Shown: positions 53,124 to 62,085 of the stretch, piece after piece
Numbering within the stretch: the first letter of the stretch is position 1
Layout of the letters: each line of letters starts with the position of its first letter
NCBI GenBank assembly: GCA_902630065.1
Contig: CACOTF010000002.1
Span: forward strand, 52,169-116,168
DNA from: an uncultured Pelagibacteraceae bacterium
GTDB taxonomy: Bacteria > Pseudomonadota > Alphaproteobacteria > Pelagibacterales > Pelagibacteraceae
Direction: 5' to 3'
DNA length: 64,000 nt
Notes under the pieces: generated by a model
The model's database searches: none
Seen by the model: only the letters and a program-made list of their open reading frames with translations
Told to the model about the DNA's origin: nothing
Program-made: the position numbers and the translations under genes

Positions 53124-54231
53124 GTGTCCACATTGTAATAAATTTTTTCCTCTTGAAGAAAGTTTAAAACAAGAAACTGAAGAACTGAGAAAGAAACTAA
53201 GAGCAGAAGAAAAAGAAAAATCTAAGGAAAGGGAAAAAGAATTTGAGGGCAAACTTAATCTTAAACTTGAAAAACAACAGGCAGAGCATGAAAAACAGCT
53301 CAAAAAAATAAAATTAGAGGAAGAGAAAAAGATAAAAGACGAAGCAAAAAAACAGGCAGAACAAGATATAAAAAAAATTAAAAAGGAAGCTGAAGATAAA
53401 GCTAAAGAAGCAAAATTAGAGGTAGAGAGAAAAGCTCAAAAAGATAATGCTGCTCTAAAAGAAAAACTTCTTAAGCAGGAATTAGCTCACCAAAAAGATA
53501 TTGAGAGACTAAGAACTAAAGCAGAAGAAGCAGCACGTGCTGCTAGCCAATCGCCTGTTGAGAGAAAAGGCGAGGTTCAAGAAGATTTATTAGAGGATTA
53601 TTTAAAGAAAGAATTTCCTTATGATAATTTTGAACCTGTAAAAAAAGGAAAAAGGGGAGCAGATGTAATTCAATTTGTTCAAAATAAAAATAATGACACC
53701 GTTGGTAAAATACTACACGAGAGTAAAGATGTCTTAAACTTTGATGAAAAGTGGGTCAGTAAATTATTAGATGATATGACTAACGAGAATGCAACAATTG
53801 GCGTTATTTATACTAAGGCTATGCCAAAAAAATCAAATGGTTTAGTTGACGAAAGAGAAGGAGGAAGAATTCTTATTTGTGCAGAACTTCCAATAATTAG
53901 GCAGATGGTTTCCATTCATAGAAAACTAATAGAACAAATACAGCAAAATAAACTTAGTAAAGGGGATGCAAGCTCAAAGTTACAAAACCTTTATAATTAT
54001 TTAAACGGAAACGAATTTAAACTTCAATATAGAAAAACAATGAATGGACTTCGTAAAGAAGGATTGCAGATAGATAAAGACGAAAGATCATACACAACTC
54101 AAATAAAGACTAGAAAATTGAATTTTGAGGATAATAAAAAAAATATAAATTCAATCATCACTTCAATTCTATCTAATAGTGAATTGTCAGATGATTTATT
54201 AGATGGCGGAGATGATCCGATGTTGGAATAG
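53107..54231 (+). CDS. DUF2130 family protein (zinc-ribbon-like N-terminus, coiled coil, nuclease-like C-terminus)
   Basis: IKCPHCNKFFPLEESL; long coiled coil; ERKGEVQEDLLEDYLKKEFPYDNFEPVKKGKRGADVIQFV...GKILHESKDVLNFDEKWVSKLLDDM. Confidence 0.82.
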   Translation: MKQQIKCPHCNKFFPLEESLKQETEELRKKLRAEEKEKSKEREKEFEGKLNLKLEKQQAEHEKQLKKIKLEEEKKIKDEAKKQAEQDIKKIKKEAEDKAKEAKLEVERKAQKDNAALKEKLLKQELAHQKDIERLRTKAEEAARAASQSPVERKGEVQEDLLEDYLKKEFPYDNFEPVKKGKRGADVIQFVQNKNNDTVGKILHESKDVLNFDEKWVSKLLDDMTNENATIGVIYTKAMPKKSNGLVDEREGGRILICAELPIIRQMVSIHRKLIEQIQQNKLSKGDASSKLQNLYNYLNGNEFKLQYRKTMNGLRKEGLQIDKDERSYTTQIKTRKLNFEDNKKNINSIITSILSNSELSDDLLDGGDDPMLE

Positions 54232-54242
54232 TCTCTGTATAG

Positions 54243-55928
54243 ATGTTATCAGTTTCAGGGAGAGATTGGCAAGAAACAAAAATTGATGATAGAAAAGTCG
54301 AAAAATATTCACAAAAATACAATCTATCAAACTTTACCTCCAAATTATTAATCAATAATAATTTTGATGAAGATGAAATCTATTATTTAAATCAGAAACC
54401 AGGAATTGATTATACATATAAAAATCTTAAAGATTTTAAATTAGCAGCAACATTAATTGATGAGCATATAGAACAAAATAAAAAAATACTTTTATTCGGT
54501 GACTACGATGTTGATGGAGGATGCTCAGTTGCACTACTTGCAAAATACTTGAAATTTAAAGGTGCAGATTTTAATTATTATATTCCAGATCGAATTAAAG
54601 ATGGTTATGGACCTAATTTAACTTTAATGAGAAAATTCTCAAAAGAAAAAATAAATTTAATTATCTTTGTAGATTGTGGGACAAATTCATTTGATGAAAT
54701 AAATTTTTTAAATTCAAATGATATTAAATCAATTATTATAGATCATCATAAAATTGACAATTTCAAAGTAAATCCATCAGTGTTTATAAATCCTTTGAAA
54801 AGTTCAGATTATAAAAATTATAACTTTTTTTGTTCAACAAATTTGGTTTTTTTTCTTTTAAGATTCATTCTTTTCAAGAATAGAGAAAATAAAAAATTTA
54901 ATTTAACTAAATATTTAATATATGCAGCTTTGGGGACAATTTGTGATGTCATGCCGTTAAGAGGATTAAATAGATATTTAAGTATTGAAGCAATAAACAG
55001 TTTTAACTTAAATGAAGATAATGCATTTTCTCATATTCTAAAATTTAATAAAATTAATAGAAAATTAACAATCGATGACCTTGGTTACTTTATAGGGCCT
55101 GTGCTAAATTCAGGTGGTAGATTAGGGAAATCAAAATTAGCAACAAAATTACTTATATCTGAAGATAAAAAAGAGATTGAAAAAATATCTAAGGAATTAC
55201 TTTATACAAATGAAAAACGTAAAATTATCGAAGAAAGAACGCTTGAAAAAATAGAAGGAAACATTGGTTTAAACAAAAATTATATTTTTCATATTGAAGA
55301 ACATATAAGTGAGGGAATTTTAGGTATTATAGCAGCAAGACTTGCTGAAAAATATAATAAGCCAGTTATTTTAGCTACATACTCAGGAAATGTTATAAAA
55401 GGGTCAGCAAGATCGGTTGAGGAGATAGACATTGGGAAAATTTTATTAAATTTAAAACAAAAAAATATTTTAATTAAAGGAGGAGGTCATGCAATGGCGG
55501 GAGGATTTTCCTTATTAAAAAAAAATATAAAAAAAGTAGACGAATATCTTCAAAAACAAATCAAAATAAATAAAAATAACAATATTAATAAATATCTATC
55601 AAAACATTCTTTTAGTTTATTAAACAATTCATTACTTATTGATTTAAGAAAAATTGCTCCATTTGGAAGCAAAAATCCGTATCCAATACTTTTATTTAAT
55701 AAGATCAAAATAATAAAAACTAAAATTATCAATAAAAAACATATTTTTTTTGTTGCTAAATCAGGCATTAAATCCTGCGAAGGCATGGCATTTAACTCAG
55801 TCGACAGTGAAATAGGGAATATACTTTTGTATTATAAAAGAGAAATATCAATAATTTCAGAACTAAGAGAAAGCACGTATAAAAATAAATCAAAATTGCA
55901 ACTTATTTTGAAAGATATAATTAATTAA
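54243..55928 (+). CDS. recJ: Single-stranded-DNA-specific exonuclease RecJ
   Basis: ILLFGDYDVDGGCSVALLAKYL; DCGTNSFDEI; IIIDHHKI; GGGHAMAGGFSL. Confidence 0.93.
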   Translation: MLSVSGRDWQETKIDDRKVEKYSQKYNLSNFTSKLLINNNFDEDEIYYLNQKPGIDYTYKNLKDFKLAATLIDEHIEQNKKILLFGDYDVDGGCSVALLAKYLKFKGADFNYYIPDRIKDGYGPNLTLMRKFSKEKINLIIFVDCGTNSFDEINFLNSNDIKSIIIDHHKIDNFKVNPSVFINPLKSSDYKNYNFFCSTNLVFFLLRFILFKNRENKKFNLTKYLIYAALGTICDVMPLRGLNRYLSIEAINSFNLNEDNAFSHILKFNKINRKLTIDDLGYFIGPVLNSGGRLGKSKLATKLLISEDKKEIEKISKELLYTNEKRKIIEERTLEKIEGNIGLNKNYIFHIEEHISEGILGIIAARLAEKYNKPVILATYSGNVIKGSARSVEEIDIGKILLNLKQKNILIKGGGHAMAGGFSLLKKNIKKVDEYLQKQIKINKNNNINKYLSKHSFSLLNNSLLIDLRKIAPFGSKNPYPILLFNKIKIIKTKIINKKHIFFVAKSGIKSCEGMAFNSVDSEIGNILLYYKREISIISELRESTYKNKSKLQLILKDIIN

Positions 55929-55993
55929 TTTAAATTGTGGAAAAATTAAATTTTAACAATTGAATTAATAACAGAATCATCTATATCAACTTA

Positions 55994-56343
55994 ATGGCAA
56001 CAATAAAAGTAACAGATGAAAGGTTTGAAGAAGAAGTTTTAAAGAACGATAAGCCAGTTCTTGTTGACTTCTGGGCCCGCCCTTAGGGGGCGTGCTCTAA
56101 AAATCTGAATGGTGTGGGCCTTGTAAAATGGTGGGGCCGATCTTAGAAGAAATTTCTGAAGAGATGGCAAATGATATTGTCATTGCAAAACATGATATTG
56201 ACTCTGAGCCGAATATGCCAACTAAGTACGGTGTGCGTGGAATTCCTACAATGCTTTTATTTAAAGGTGGCGAGCTAAAAGCAACGAAAGTTGGAGCTAC
56301 ACCTAAGAGCGATATTGTTGCTTTCATAAAAGAAAATATTTAA
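55994..56343 (+). pseudogene. trxA: Thioredoxin with the reading frame interrupted by a 29-nt insert directly before WCGPC (may be functional if bypassed or spliced)
   Basis: Frame 1: [30 protein letters not shown]; downstream frame from 56107: EWCGPCKMVGPILEEISEEMANDIVIAKHDIDSEPNMPTKYGVRGIPTMLLFKGGELKATKVGATPKSDIVAFIKENI; removing 56078-56106 fuses the two frames exactly. Confidence 0.9.
56078..56106 (+). other. 29-nt GC-rich hairpin insert inside trxA
   Basis: CGCCC-ttagg-GGGCG stem-loop plus tail tgctctaaaaatct; contains stops in all three frames (TAG 56084, TAA 56098, TGA 56106). Confidence 0.85.
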
Positions 56344-57605
56344 TTTAAATTTAATACTTCTCCAATTAGATAAAGAGATCCAACTATAAGAGTTATTGAA
56401 TTTTCACTTTTTGCATTTGATTTGATTGCATCTTGAATATTATTTGAGAGATTTAAAGTAAATTTTAGATTAATTATCTTTTTTTTAAACTCCTCTTTTG
56501 AAATTGCTCCTTCTTGATTGGGAATATCAATAAGACTGACTGAATTAACTAAACCTTCAAATGACTTCATAAATTCTTCATGTTCCTTATCTTTCATCAT
56601 AGCCACAATAAGATTAACTTTTTGATTTTGGTTTTTTATCCAATTAGCAATAACATAAGAACTCGAAATATTATGACCTCCATCAATCACTAGTCTATTA
56701 TTGCCTGCTATATCGTTTAGTTTTCCTGATTTGATTTCTTGTAACCTTCCTTTTAGATCAATGTTCTGAATTCCTAATTTGATATCTTGATCTTTCACAT
56801 TGAATATTTTTCTCGATGCTGCAATTGATGTACTGATGTTATAAAGCTGATGATCTCCTAAAATATTTGGTTCTGGAAGTATTAGTTCACCAAGTTCATC
56901 TTGATATTGTATAAAGCTATTTTCTGATTTTGAAATATTAAAATTCTTTCCAAAATAATATTTATTTGATGTATTTTGATCTAAAGATGCTTCAATTTTT
57001 TCTCTTATCCCCTCAGTTATTTGCTTATTAATAAATATATTTGAATTTAAAAGTTTAGTAGTTTTTTCATGTATAACCCCATCGATACTTTTATTATCTA
57101 ACCAATGAAAATGATCGTTATGTATTACACCTAATAATGTCATTAAATTGTCTTTAAAAACATTGGTGCTGTCGTATTGGTGAAAGAGTCCCGCTTCGAT
57201 TATATGAACGTTATCTTTATAATTCTCTGCATATTTTAAAAAGGCACATGTTAGTAGTTCAAACACAGTTGCATTATCTTCGCCTAAAACTTTTTCTATA
57301 TCTAATAATAATTCAAAAAGGTTTTCTTCATCAATTTCATTATCATTGAATACGAAGCGTTCGGTATAAGATTGAAGGTGAGGTGAGGTATACATATTGC
57401 ATCTTAATCCAGCCTGGTTTAGAATAGATTTTAGACTGTAAGACATGCTTGCTTTAGCATTTGTACCTACTACAGTTACTATATTTCTTAGTTTATCCTG
57501 AGGATTTCCAAGTTTTTTTAAAAGATTAAATGTTCGACCTAAGGAAAGGTCTAATTTCTTTTTATGATGCTTCTCTAGTTTGGATACTAATTTCTGAAGT
57601 TTCAT
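56340..57605 (-). CDS. folC: Folylpolyglutamate synthase / dihydrofolate synthase
   Basis: VTVVGTNAKASMSYSLKSIL; YTSPHLQSYTERF; VIDGGHNISS. Confidence 0.9.
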   Translation of the reverse strand: MKLQKLVSKLEKHHKKKLDLSLGRTFNLLKKLGNPQDKLRNIVTVVGTNAKASMSYSLKSILNQAGLRCNMYTSPHLQSYTERFVFNDNEIDEENLFELLLDIEKVLGEDNATVFELLTCAFLKYAENYKDNVHIIEAGLFHQYDSTNVFKDNLMTLLGVIHNDHFHWLDNKSIDGVIHEKTTKLLNSNIFINKQITEGIREKIEASLDQNTSNKYYFGKNFNISKSENSFIQYQDELGELILPEPNILGDHQLYNISTSIAASRKIFNVKDQDIKLGIQNIDLKGRLQEIKSGKLNDIAGNNRLVIDGGHNISSSYVIANWIKNQNQKVNLIVAMMKDKEHEEFMKSFEGLVNSVSLIDIPNQEGAISKEEFKKKIINLKFTLNLSNNIQDAIKSNAKSENSITLIVGSLYLIGEVLNLN

Positions 57606-58497
57606 TGGGCTGCTCTGAATTTACTCCAGAATCTTTTTTAAGCAATATATTAAGAATATTTGAAATTTTTTCGTTAATATCTTTTCTATGATATACACCA
57701 TCACACATTCCAGTTTCTAAAAGCCTTTGAGAACTTTGAAAATTTTCTGGAAGTGTCTCGCGTGTTTGATTTGCTACAATTGCTTTTCCAGCAAAACCGA
57801 CTAAAGAGGGTTCTGCAAAAGTAATATCAGCAATTGATGGTCCAGCGAAACTAGCAGTTATACCTCCATAACACTTATTGGTATAAACGTTTATGTAGGG
57901 CATTCCTGATTTTTTAAACGTTGCTGCTGCTAGAACTGTTTTACTCATATAGTGTAAAGCAATTAAATTTTGTTGCAAAGCTTGACCACCACCCTCACAC
58001 CAACCTATCACAGGTGTAGCGTCATCAATCCCCTTTTGAAATGCGTAAACAATTGCTTCTCCAGCTGCAGCGTTTATCGAACCTCCACTAAACCTTGAGT
58101 CTATTGCAAATGATGTAATTTTAATTCCGTCTCTTATTCCTTGAGCTACCATAACTGCACAATGGTGACCAGTTACTTTTCTACCTCTTGCTAGCTTCTC
58201 TTCATAACCTGGAAAATCTAAAGGATTATCATTTGGTTTAGGGGTATTAATAATTTCATAATTACCCTTTGAATAAAAATGAGCAAACCTTTCTTTAGGC
58301 GTAAAAGGATAATGTTTACTACAATCAGGACAAGTATTAAGAGTTTCAGAATTAAAAATAGTTGATCGTAATACCGGTCCCTTACAACAAGATATCCATG
58401 GTGACTCAAGTTGCTCTTTCTTTGTTGGAAATTTCTTTTTTAAATTTTTCTTTATCTTTTCACCAATACTGAGGGCTTTTGTTATCCAATTATTCAC
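57562..58497 (-). CDS. accD: Acetyl-CoA carboxylase carboxyltransferase subunit beta
   Basis: PWISCCKGPVLRSTIFNSETLNTCPDCSKHYPFTPKERF; VIGWCEGGGQALQQNLIALHYMSKT. Confidence 0.82.
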   Translation of the reverse strand: MNNWITKALSIGEKIKKNLKKKFPTKKEQLESPWISCCKGPVLRSTIFNSETLNTCPDCSKHYPFTPKERFAHFYSKGNYEIINTPKPNDNPLDFPGYEEKLARGRKVTGHHCAVMVAQGIRDGIKITSFAIDSRFSGGSINAAAGEAIVYAFQKGIDDATPVIGWCEGGGQALQQNLIALHYMSKTVLAAATFKKSGMPYINVYTNKCYGGITASFAGPSIADITFAEPSLVGFAGKAIVANQTRETLPENFQSSQRLLETGMCDGVYHRKDINEKISNILNILLKKDSGVNSEQPNETSEISIQTREAS

Positions 58498-59301
58498 TTA
58501 GTTTAATTCCTTTGTAAAACTTTTAATGTATTTGCCTAAATTTAATGGCAAATCTTTGTCAGTTAAATTGTCTTGTATATACTTTACAAAAGCACTTCCG
58601 ACAATAACTCCTTGGCAACCAGTTTTAGCTATTTTTATAGCATCCTCAGGTGATTTTATCCCAAATCCTGAACAGATTGGTATTTTCGTTAAATTTTGAA
58701 TTCTTTTTACAAAACTTTCTACATCTGTTTGGTTGGCTGATTTTACCCCGGTCACACCAGAAACATTTACCTGATAAAGAAATCCACTTGATAATTTTAC
58801 TATATCTTGAAGTCTATTATCATCAGTTGTTGGAGCAACCAATTTGATTAATGATAGACCTGTTTTATTTAATTCTTCTCTTAAAATATTTTCCTCTTTT
58901 AATTCATGTGGAGCATCAACAACTAAACAAGCATCAGCACCAGCTTTATTAATATCACTTACAAATTTTGTAATTGGATACTTATATAAATTAGCAATAT
59001 AACCCATCATTACAATTCCAACATCATTGTTATAATTTCTAATTTCTGAAACTAATTTAATAATATCTTTTATAGTATCTCCATTTTCTAAAACTTTATC
59101 ATGGGCTTTTTTTATTACAGGGCCTTCAGCTGAGGCTTCACTTGTTGGATAGCCACATTCAATTATTGAAACACCATTGTCTATCGCTTCTTTAATTAAT
59201 TCGAGACAGGTTTTGTAATCAGGATAACATCCTACAAAATATGAAACTAATTTTGTTTTTGGATTAGACGACTCAAATATTTTTTTAAGCCTTTCACTCA
59301 A
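58498..59301 (-). CDS. trpA: Tryptophan synthase alpha chain
   Basis: IECGYPTSEASAEGPVIKKAH; GADACLVVDAPHE; GFLYQVNVSGVTGVK; GFGIKSPEDA. Confidence 0.93.
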   Translation of the reverse strand: MSERLKKIFESSNPKTKLVSYFVGCYPDYKTCLELIKEAIDNGVSIIECGYPTSEASAEGPVIKKAHDKVLENGDTIKDIIKLVSEIRNYNNDVGIVMMGYIANLYKYPITKFVSDINKAGADACLVVDAPHELKEENILREELNKTGLSLIKLVAPTTDDNRLQDIVKLSSGFLYQVNVSGVTGVKSANQTDVESFVKRIQNLTKIPICSGFGIKSPEDAIKIAKTGCQGVIVGSAFVKYIQDNLTDKDLPLNLGKYIKSFTKELN

Positions 59302-60487
59302 AATCTTTACCTATGTGTTCTTGAATTGTGTCTAAGTCTTTTTCTCCTCTACCGCAAAGACTTAGACATATGATATAATCCTTAGGCTTATCTTTTGCTT
59401 GACGAAAAATTATTTCTGCCGCTGCCGCCATTGGTTCCAATGCGCTACATATGCCTTCTGTTTGAGCAATTATTTTATAAGCTTCAAGCATTTCTTTGTC
59501 TGTAGCAGAAGAGTATTTAACAGCACCTTGATCTTTTAAGTAACTGTGAAGAGGCCCGACAGAAAAATATGTAATTCCAGCTCCTAAACTCATACCCCCT
59601 AATGACTTTGCACCATCATCAGTTTGTAACATGTAAGTCTTCATTCCTTGCATAATTCCAGGAGTACCATTTGTTAATGCTGCAGTTTCATGAGCTTCAA
59701 CACCAATTTTTGTAACACTGGGTTCATCTAAAAATTCATAAATTGCACCTGCAAAATTTGAGCCCCCACCGACACATCCACATATCATATCAGGTATTTT
59801 TCCTTCTTGAGACATAGATTGTTCTCTTATTTCTCTTCCAATTATACTTTGAGCAAAAGCAACAATTTTAGGAAATGGTGAACTTGAAACTACTGAACCA
59901 CAAATATATGCATACTCAGGATTTGTAGTCCAAGTTTTAATTGCATCTGTGATTGCTTCTTTTAATGTTCCTGGAACAGTTTTAAGTTTTGCACCATAGT
60001 GTTTTGCTTTGATAATATTCTGGTTTACTCTGGCTACATCTATATCTCCCATCACACCTACTAATGGCATATTAAATTTAGCAGCTACTGCTGCTGTAGC
60101 GCTGTAATGTTGTCCAGCCCCAGACTCACAAATTAAATGTGATTTACCCATTCTCTTAGCAAGTAATATTTGAAATAATGAATTTGTAATTTTATGTGAA
60201 CCAGTATGATTTAAATGTTCTTGTTTAAATAAAATTTTAGCTCCTCCTAATTTTTTTGTGAGATTCTCTGCAAAATATAAAGGGGATGGTCTGCCTATAT
60301 AATGTTTACAATAGTATGCAAACTCATCTAAAAAATCTTTATCTTTTATTGCATCTTCAAATCCATCGTTTAATTCGTGCAAAGCAGGCATTAACGTTTC
60401 ACCTACTGCCATACCTCCCATAGCTTTTTCTCCTTCGCCGTAGTAACCTAAATCGTCTGGACCTGTTTTAAGTGAATTCTTCTTCAT
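59294..60487 (-). CDS. trpB: Tryptophan synthase beta chain
   Basis: GRPSPLYFAENLTKKLGGAKILFKQEHLNHTGSHKITNSL; CGCVGGGSNFAGAIY. Confidence 0.97.
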   Translation of the reverse strand: MKKNSLKTGPDDLGYYGEGEKAMGGMAVGETLMPALHELNDGFEDAIKDKDFLDEFAYYCKHYIGRPSPLYFAENLTKKLGGAKILFKQEHLNHTGSHKITNSLFQILLAKRMGKSHLICESGAGQHYSATAAVAAKFNMPLVGVMGDIDVARVNQNIIKAKHYGAKLKTVPGTLKEAITDAIKTWTTNPEYAYICGSVVSSSPFPKIVAFAQSIIGREIREQSMSQEGKIPDMICGCVGGGSNFAGAIYEFLDEPSVTKIGVEAHETAALTNGTPGIMQGMKTYMLQTDDGAKSLGGMSLGAGITYFSVGPLHSYLKDQGAVKYSSATDKEMLEAYKIIAQTEGICSALEPMAAAAEIIFRQAKDKPKDYIICLSLCGRGEKDLDTIQEHIGKDFE

Positions 60488-61113
60488 ATTAAATTTTTTA
60501 TATTATGTACTGTATTTAAAAGCTTATCAATTTTTTTTATGTCTTTTTTTCCATTTTCGTCTTCTAACGCTCCACTAAGATCAATCATAAAGTTTTTATT
60601 TTTAAAATTTGGAATATCATCAATTTGGATATTTCCTGCAATCATTTTATTTAATTCATCAGGCACTTCATTAAGTAAATTATGATCAAAACTTTCAGAT
60701 TTATGGTAACCTTTTGAGTCAAATAAAATCACATCTGATATATCTGAATATTCTTTATATTTTAATACATCATCTTTAATAGAAACGGTAATTGCAGTTA
60801 TTATTTTTATTTTATATTTTGATTTAATTTCTTCAGTTCTTTTAGGATCTACATCGTAAAGCTGATAATAGTCAAAATTTAAATCTTTAATCTTTTCTAA
60901 AATTTCATCGTTTGGGTTTACAAGCACAGAGACAAAACTTACATTTTTCCTATCAACGTTAATCAAATCTTTTAATTTTTCATATTCAACAAATCTTCTA
61001 CTTTTTTCATAATTCGTTATAAAACCAATCATAGAAGGTTTGTGTCTATGATCTAAAATACAGTTTAATGTTTTAGGATCAGAAACCCCACAAATTTTCA
61101 AACCTTTGATCAT
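60484..61113 (-). CDS. trpF: Phosphoribosylanthranilate isomerase (divergent)
   Basis: LKICGVSDPKTLNCIL; MIGFITNY; FVSVLVNPNDEILEKI; DYYQLYD; adjacent to trpB. Confidence 0.85.
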   Translation of the reverse strand: MIKGLKICGVSDPKTLNCILDHRHKPSMIGFITNYEKSRRFVEYEKLKDLINVDRKNVSFVSVLVNPNDEILEKIKDLNFDYYQLYDVDPKRTEEIKSKYKIKIITAITVSIKDDVLKYKEYSDISDVILFDSKGYHKSESFDHNLLNEVPDELNKMIAGNIQIDDIPNFKNKNFMIDLSGALEDENGKKDIKKIDKLLNTVHNIKNLI

Positions 61114-61793
61114 TAATTTAAGTGATCAATTAATGTTTGAACATTTTTTTTGATATTGCCTTTAGTAATATCTCTTCCTATTACTAACCAATCTGCACCA
61201 TTTCTATAAGCTTGCTTAGGAGTTAAGGTTCTTTTTTGATCATTTATGTTTGAACTAAATCTTATTCCAGGAGTTATTATTTCTTTTTTAAATACTTTTT
61301 TAACTATTTTAGCTTCTTGAGCGCTACATACGATAGCATCTAATTTTGCTTTATTAGCCAATCTAGCCTGACTAAGAACTAATTTTTTTACATCTTTATT
61401 AAATCCAATTTCTTTTACAGCTTTATTATCTAATGAAGTCAATATTGTAACTCCAACCAGTTTTGTTTTACCCGAAGCTTTTTTTGCCGCCTTCAGGGCT
61501 TCAAAACCTGAACTAATATGTATTGTTAGGTAATTAAATTTTAAATCACTCACAGCCTTAATTGCTGAAGAGCAAGTTTTTGGTATATCAGCAAATTTAT
61601 AATCTCCAAATAAAATTTTATTTTTTAAAGTCGAAATAAATTTTCTACCATTTTTTGAATTTATAAATTCTAGTCCAAATTTATAACCTATATTTAAATT
61701 AGTATTTTTGGTCTCCTTAAAAATCTTTTTAACATTTTTTAAACTCGTTGTGTCACATGCTATAAATATTTTGAAATTTTTATTCACTTTCAT
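61113..61793 (-). CDS. pyrF: Orotidine 5'-phosphate decarboxylase (start reassigned to MKVNKNF)
   Basis: FGDYKFADIPKTCSSAIKAV; LVGVTILTSL; ITPGIRFS; GADWLVIGRDITKG. Confidence 0.92.
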   Translation of the reverse strand: MKVNKNFKIFIACDTTSLKNVKKIFKETKNTNLNIGYKFGLEFINSKNGRKFISTLKNKILFGDYKFADIPKTCSSAIKAVSDLKFNYLTIHISSGFEALKAAKKASGKTKLVGVTILTSLDNKAVKEIGFNKDVKKLVLSQARLANKAKLDAIVCSAQEAKIVKKVFKKEIITPGIRFSSNINDQKRTLTPKQAYRNGADWLVIGRDITKGNIKKNVQTLIDHLN

Positions 61794-62085
61794 TAACTTT
61801 TTTTTTCCATTCTTTTGATGGCCCAAAACGAATAACTTTTTTTTCTTTAATATACAACTTTTCTCCAGTTTTAGGATTTCTCCTAAAACCTGCTTTCTGT
61901 ATTTTTGGATCTAGAGTGAATACATTTCTTAATTCAATTCTAGTACCTCTTTTTAAAGAATTTTTTATTTCATCTATTGTGATGTTTATAAGTTTTTCGA
62001 GATCTTTTCGAATAAATCCAGGATAAGAATTGGCTAATTTTTGAATAATTTGAGATTTAGTTGATGATTTTTTGTTATTACTCAG
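61780..62085 (-). CDS. ihfB: Integration host factor beta-like HU/IHF protein; no ATG/GTG/TTG start available (putative CTG start)
   Basis: Missing from ORF track; (L)SNNKKSSTKSQIIQKLANSYPGFIRKDLEKLINITIDEIKNSLKRGTRIELRNVFTLDPKIQKAGFRRNPKTGEKLYIKEKKVIRFGPSKEWKKKVNESE. Confidence 0.85.
   Translation of the reverse strand: MSNNKKSSTKSQIIQKLANSYPGFIRKDLEKLINITIDEIKNSLKRGTRIELRNVFTLDPKIQKAGFRRNPKTGEKLYIKEKKVIRFGPSKEWKKKVNESE

Noticed and set aside
33811-54231. Integrated prophage
   Set aside because: No integrase, terminase, capsid, portal or tail genes recognised; only the 45154 exonuclease is phage-like.
56084-56106. Simple programmed -1/+1 frameshift restoring trxA
   Set aside because: All three frames carry a stop within the insert (TAG 56084, TAA 56098, TGA 56106), and read-through would insert extra residues next to the active site. 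A double shift is possible but contrived.
56078-56106. Cloning-vector contamination explaining the trxA insert (CGCCCTT resembles a TOPO-site fragment)
   Set aside because: Only seven bases match, the rest does not resemble a polylinker, and both flanks continue as the same native gene. An assembly artefact is still kept open in the main finding.
56072-56112. TGG-to-TGG ribosomal hop in trxA
   Set aside because: In frame, but the product would be DFWCGPC, lacking Ala-Glu and one Trp of the conserved FWAxWCGPC; less plausible than exact 29-nt skipping.
57562-57605. 44-nt folC/accD overlap as an anomaly
   Set aside because: Both termini look genuine; gene overlaps of this kind recur in the window and fit a compact genome.
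61794-61826. Upstream start for pyrF (MGHQKNGKKKL)
   Set aside because: This stretch is the out-of-frame tail of the IHF gene; MKVNKNF at 61793 is the natural start.
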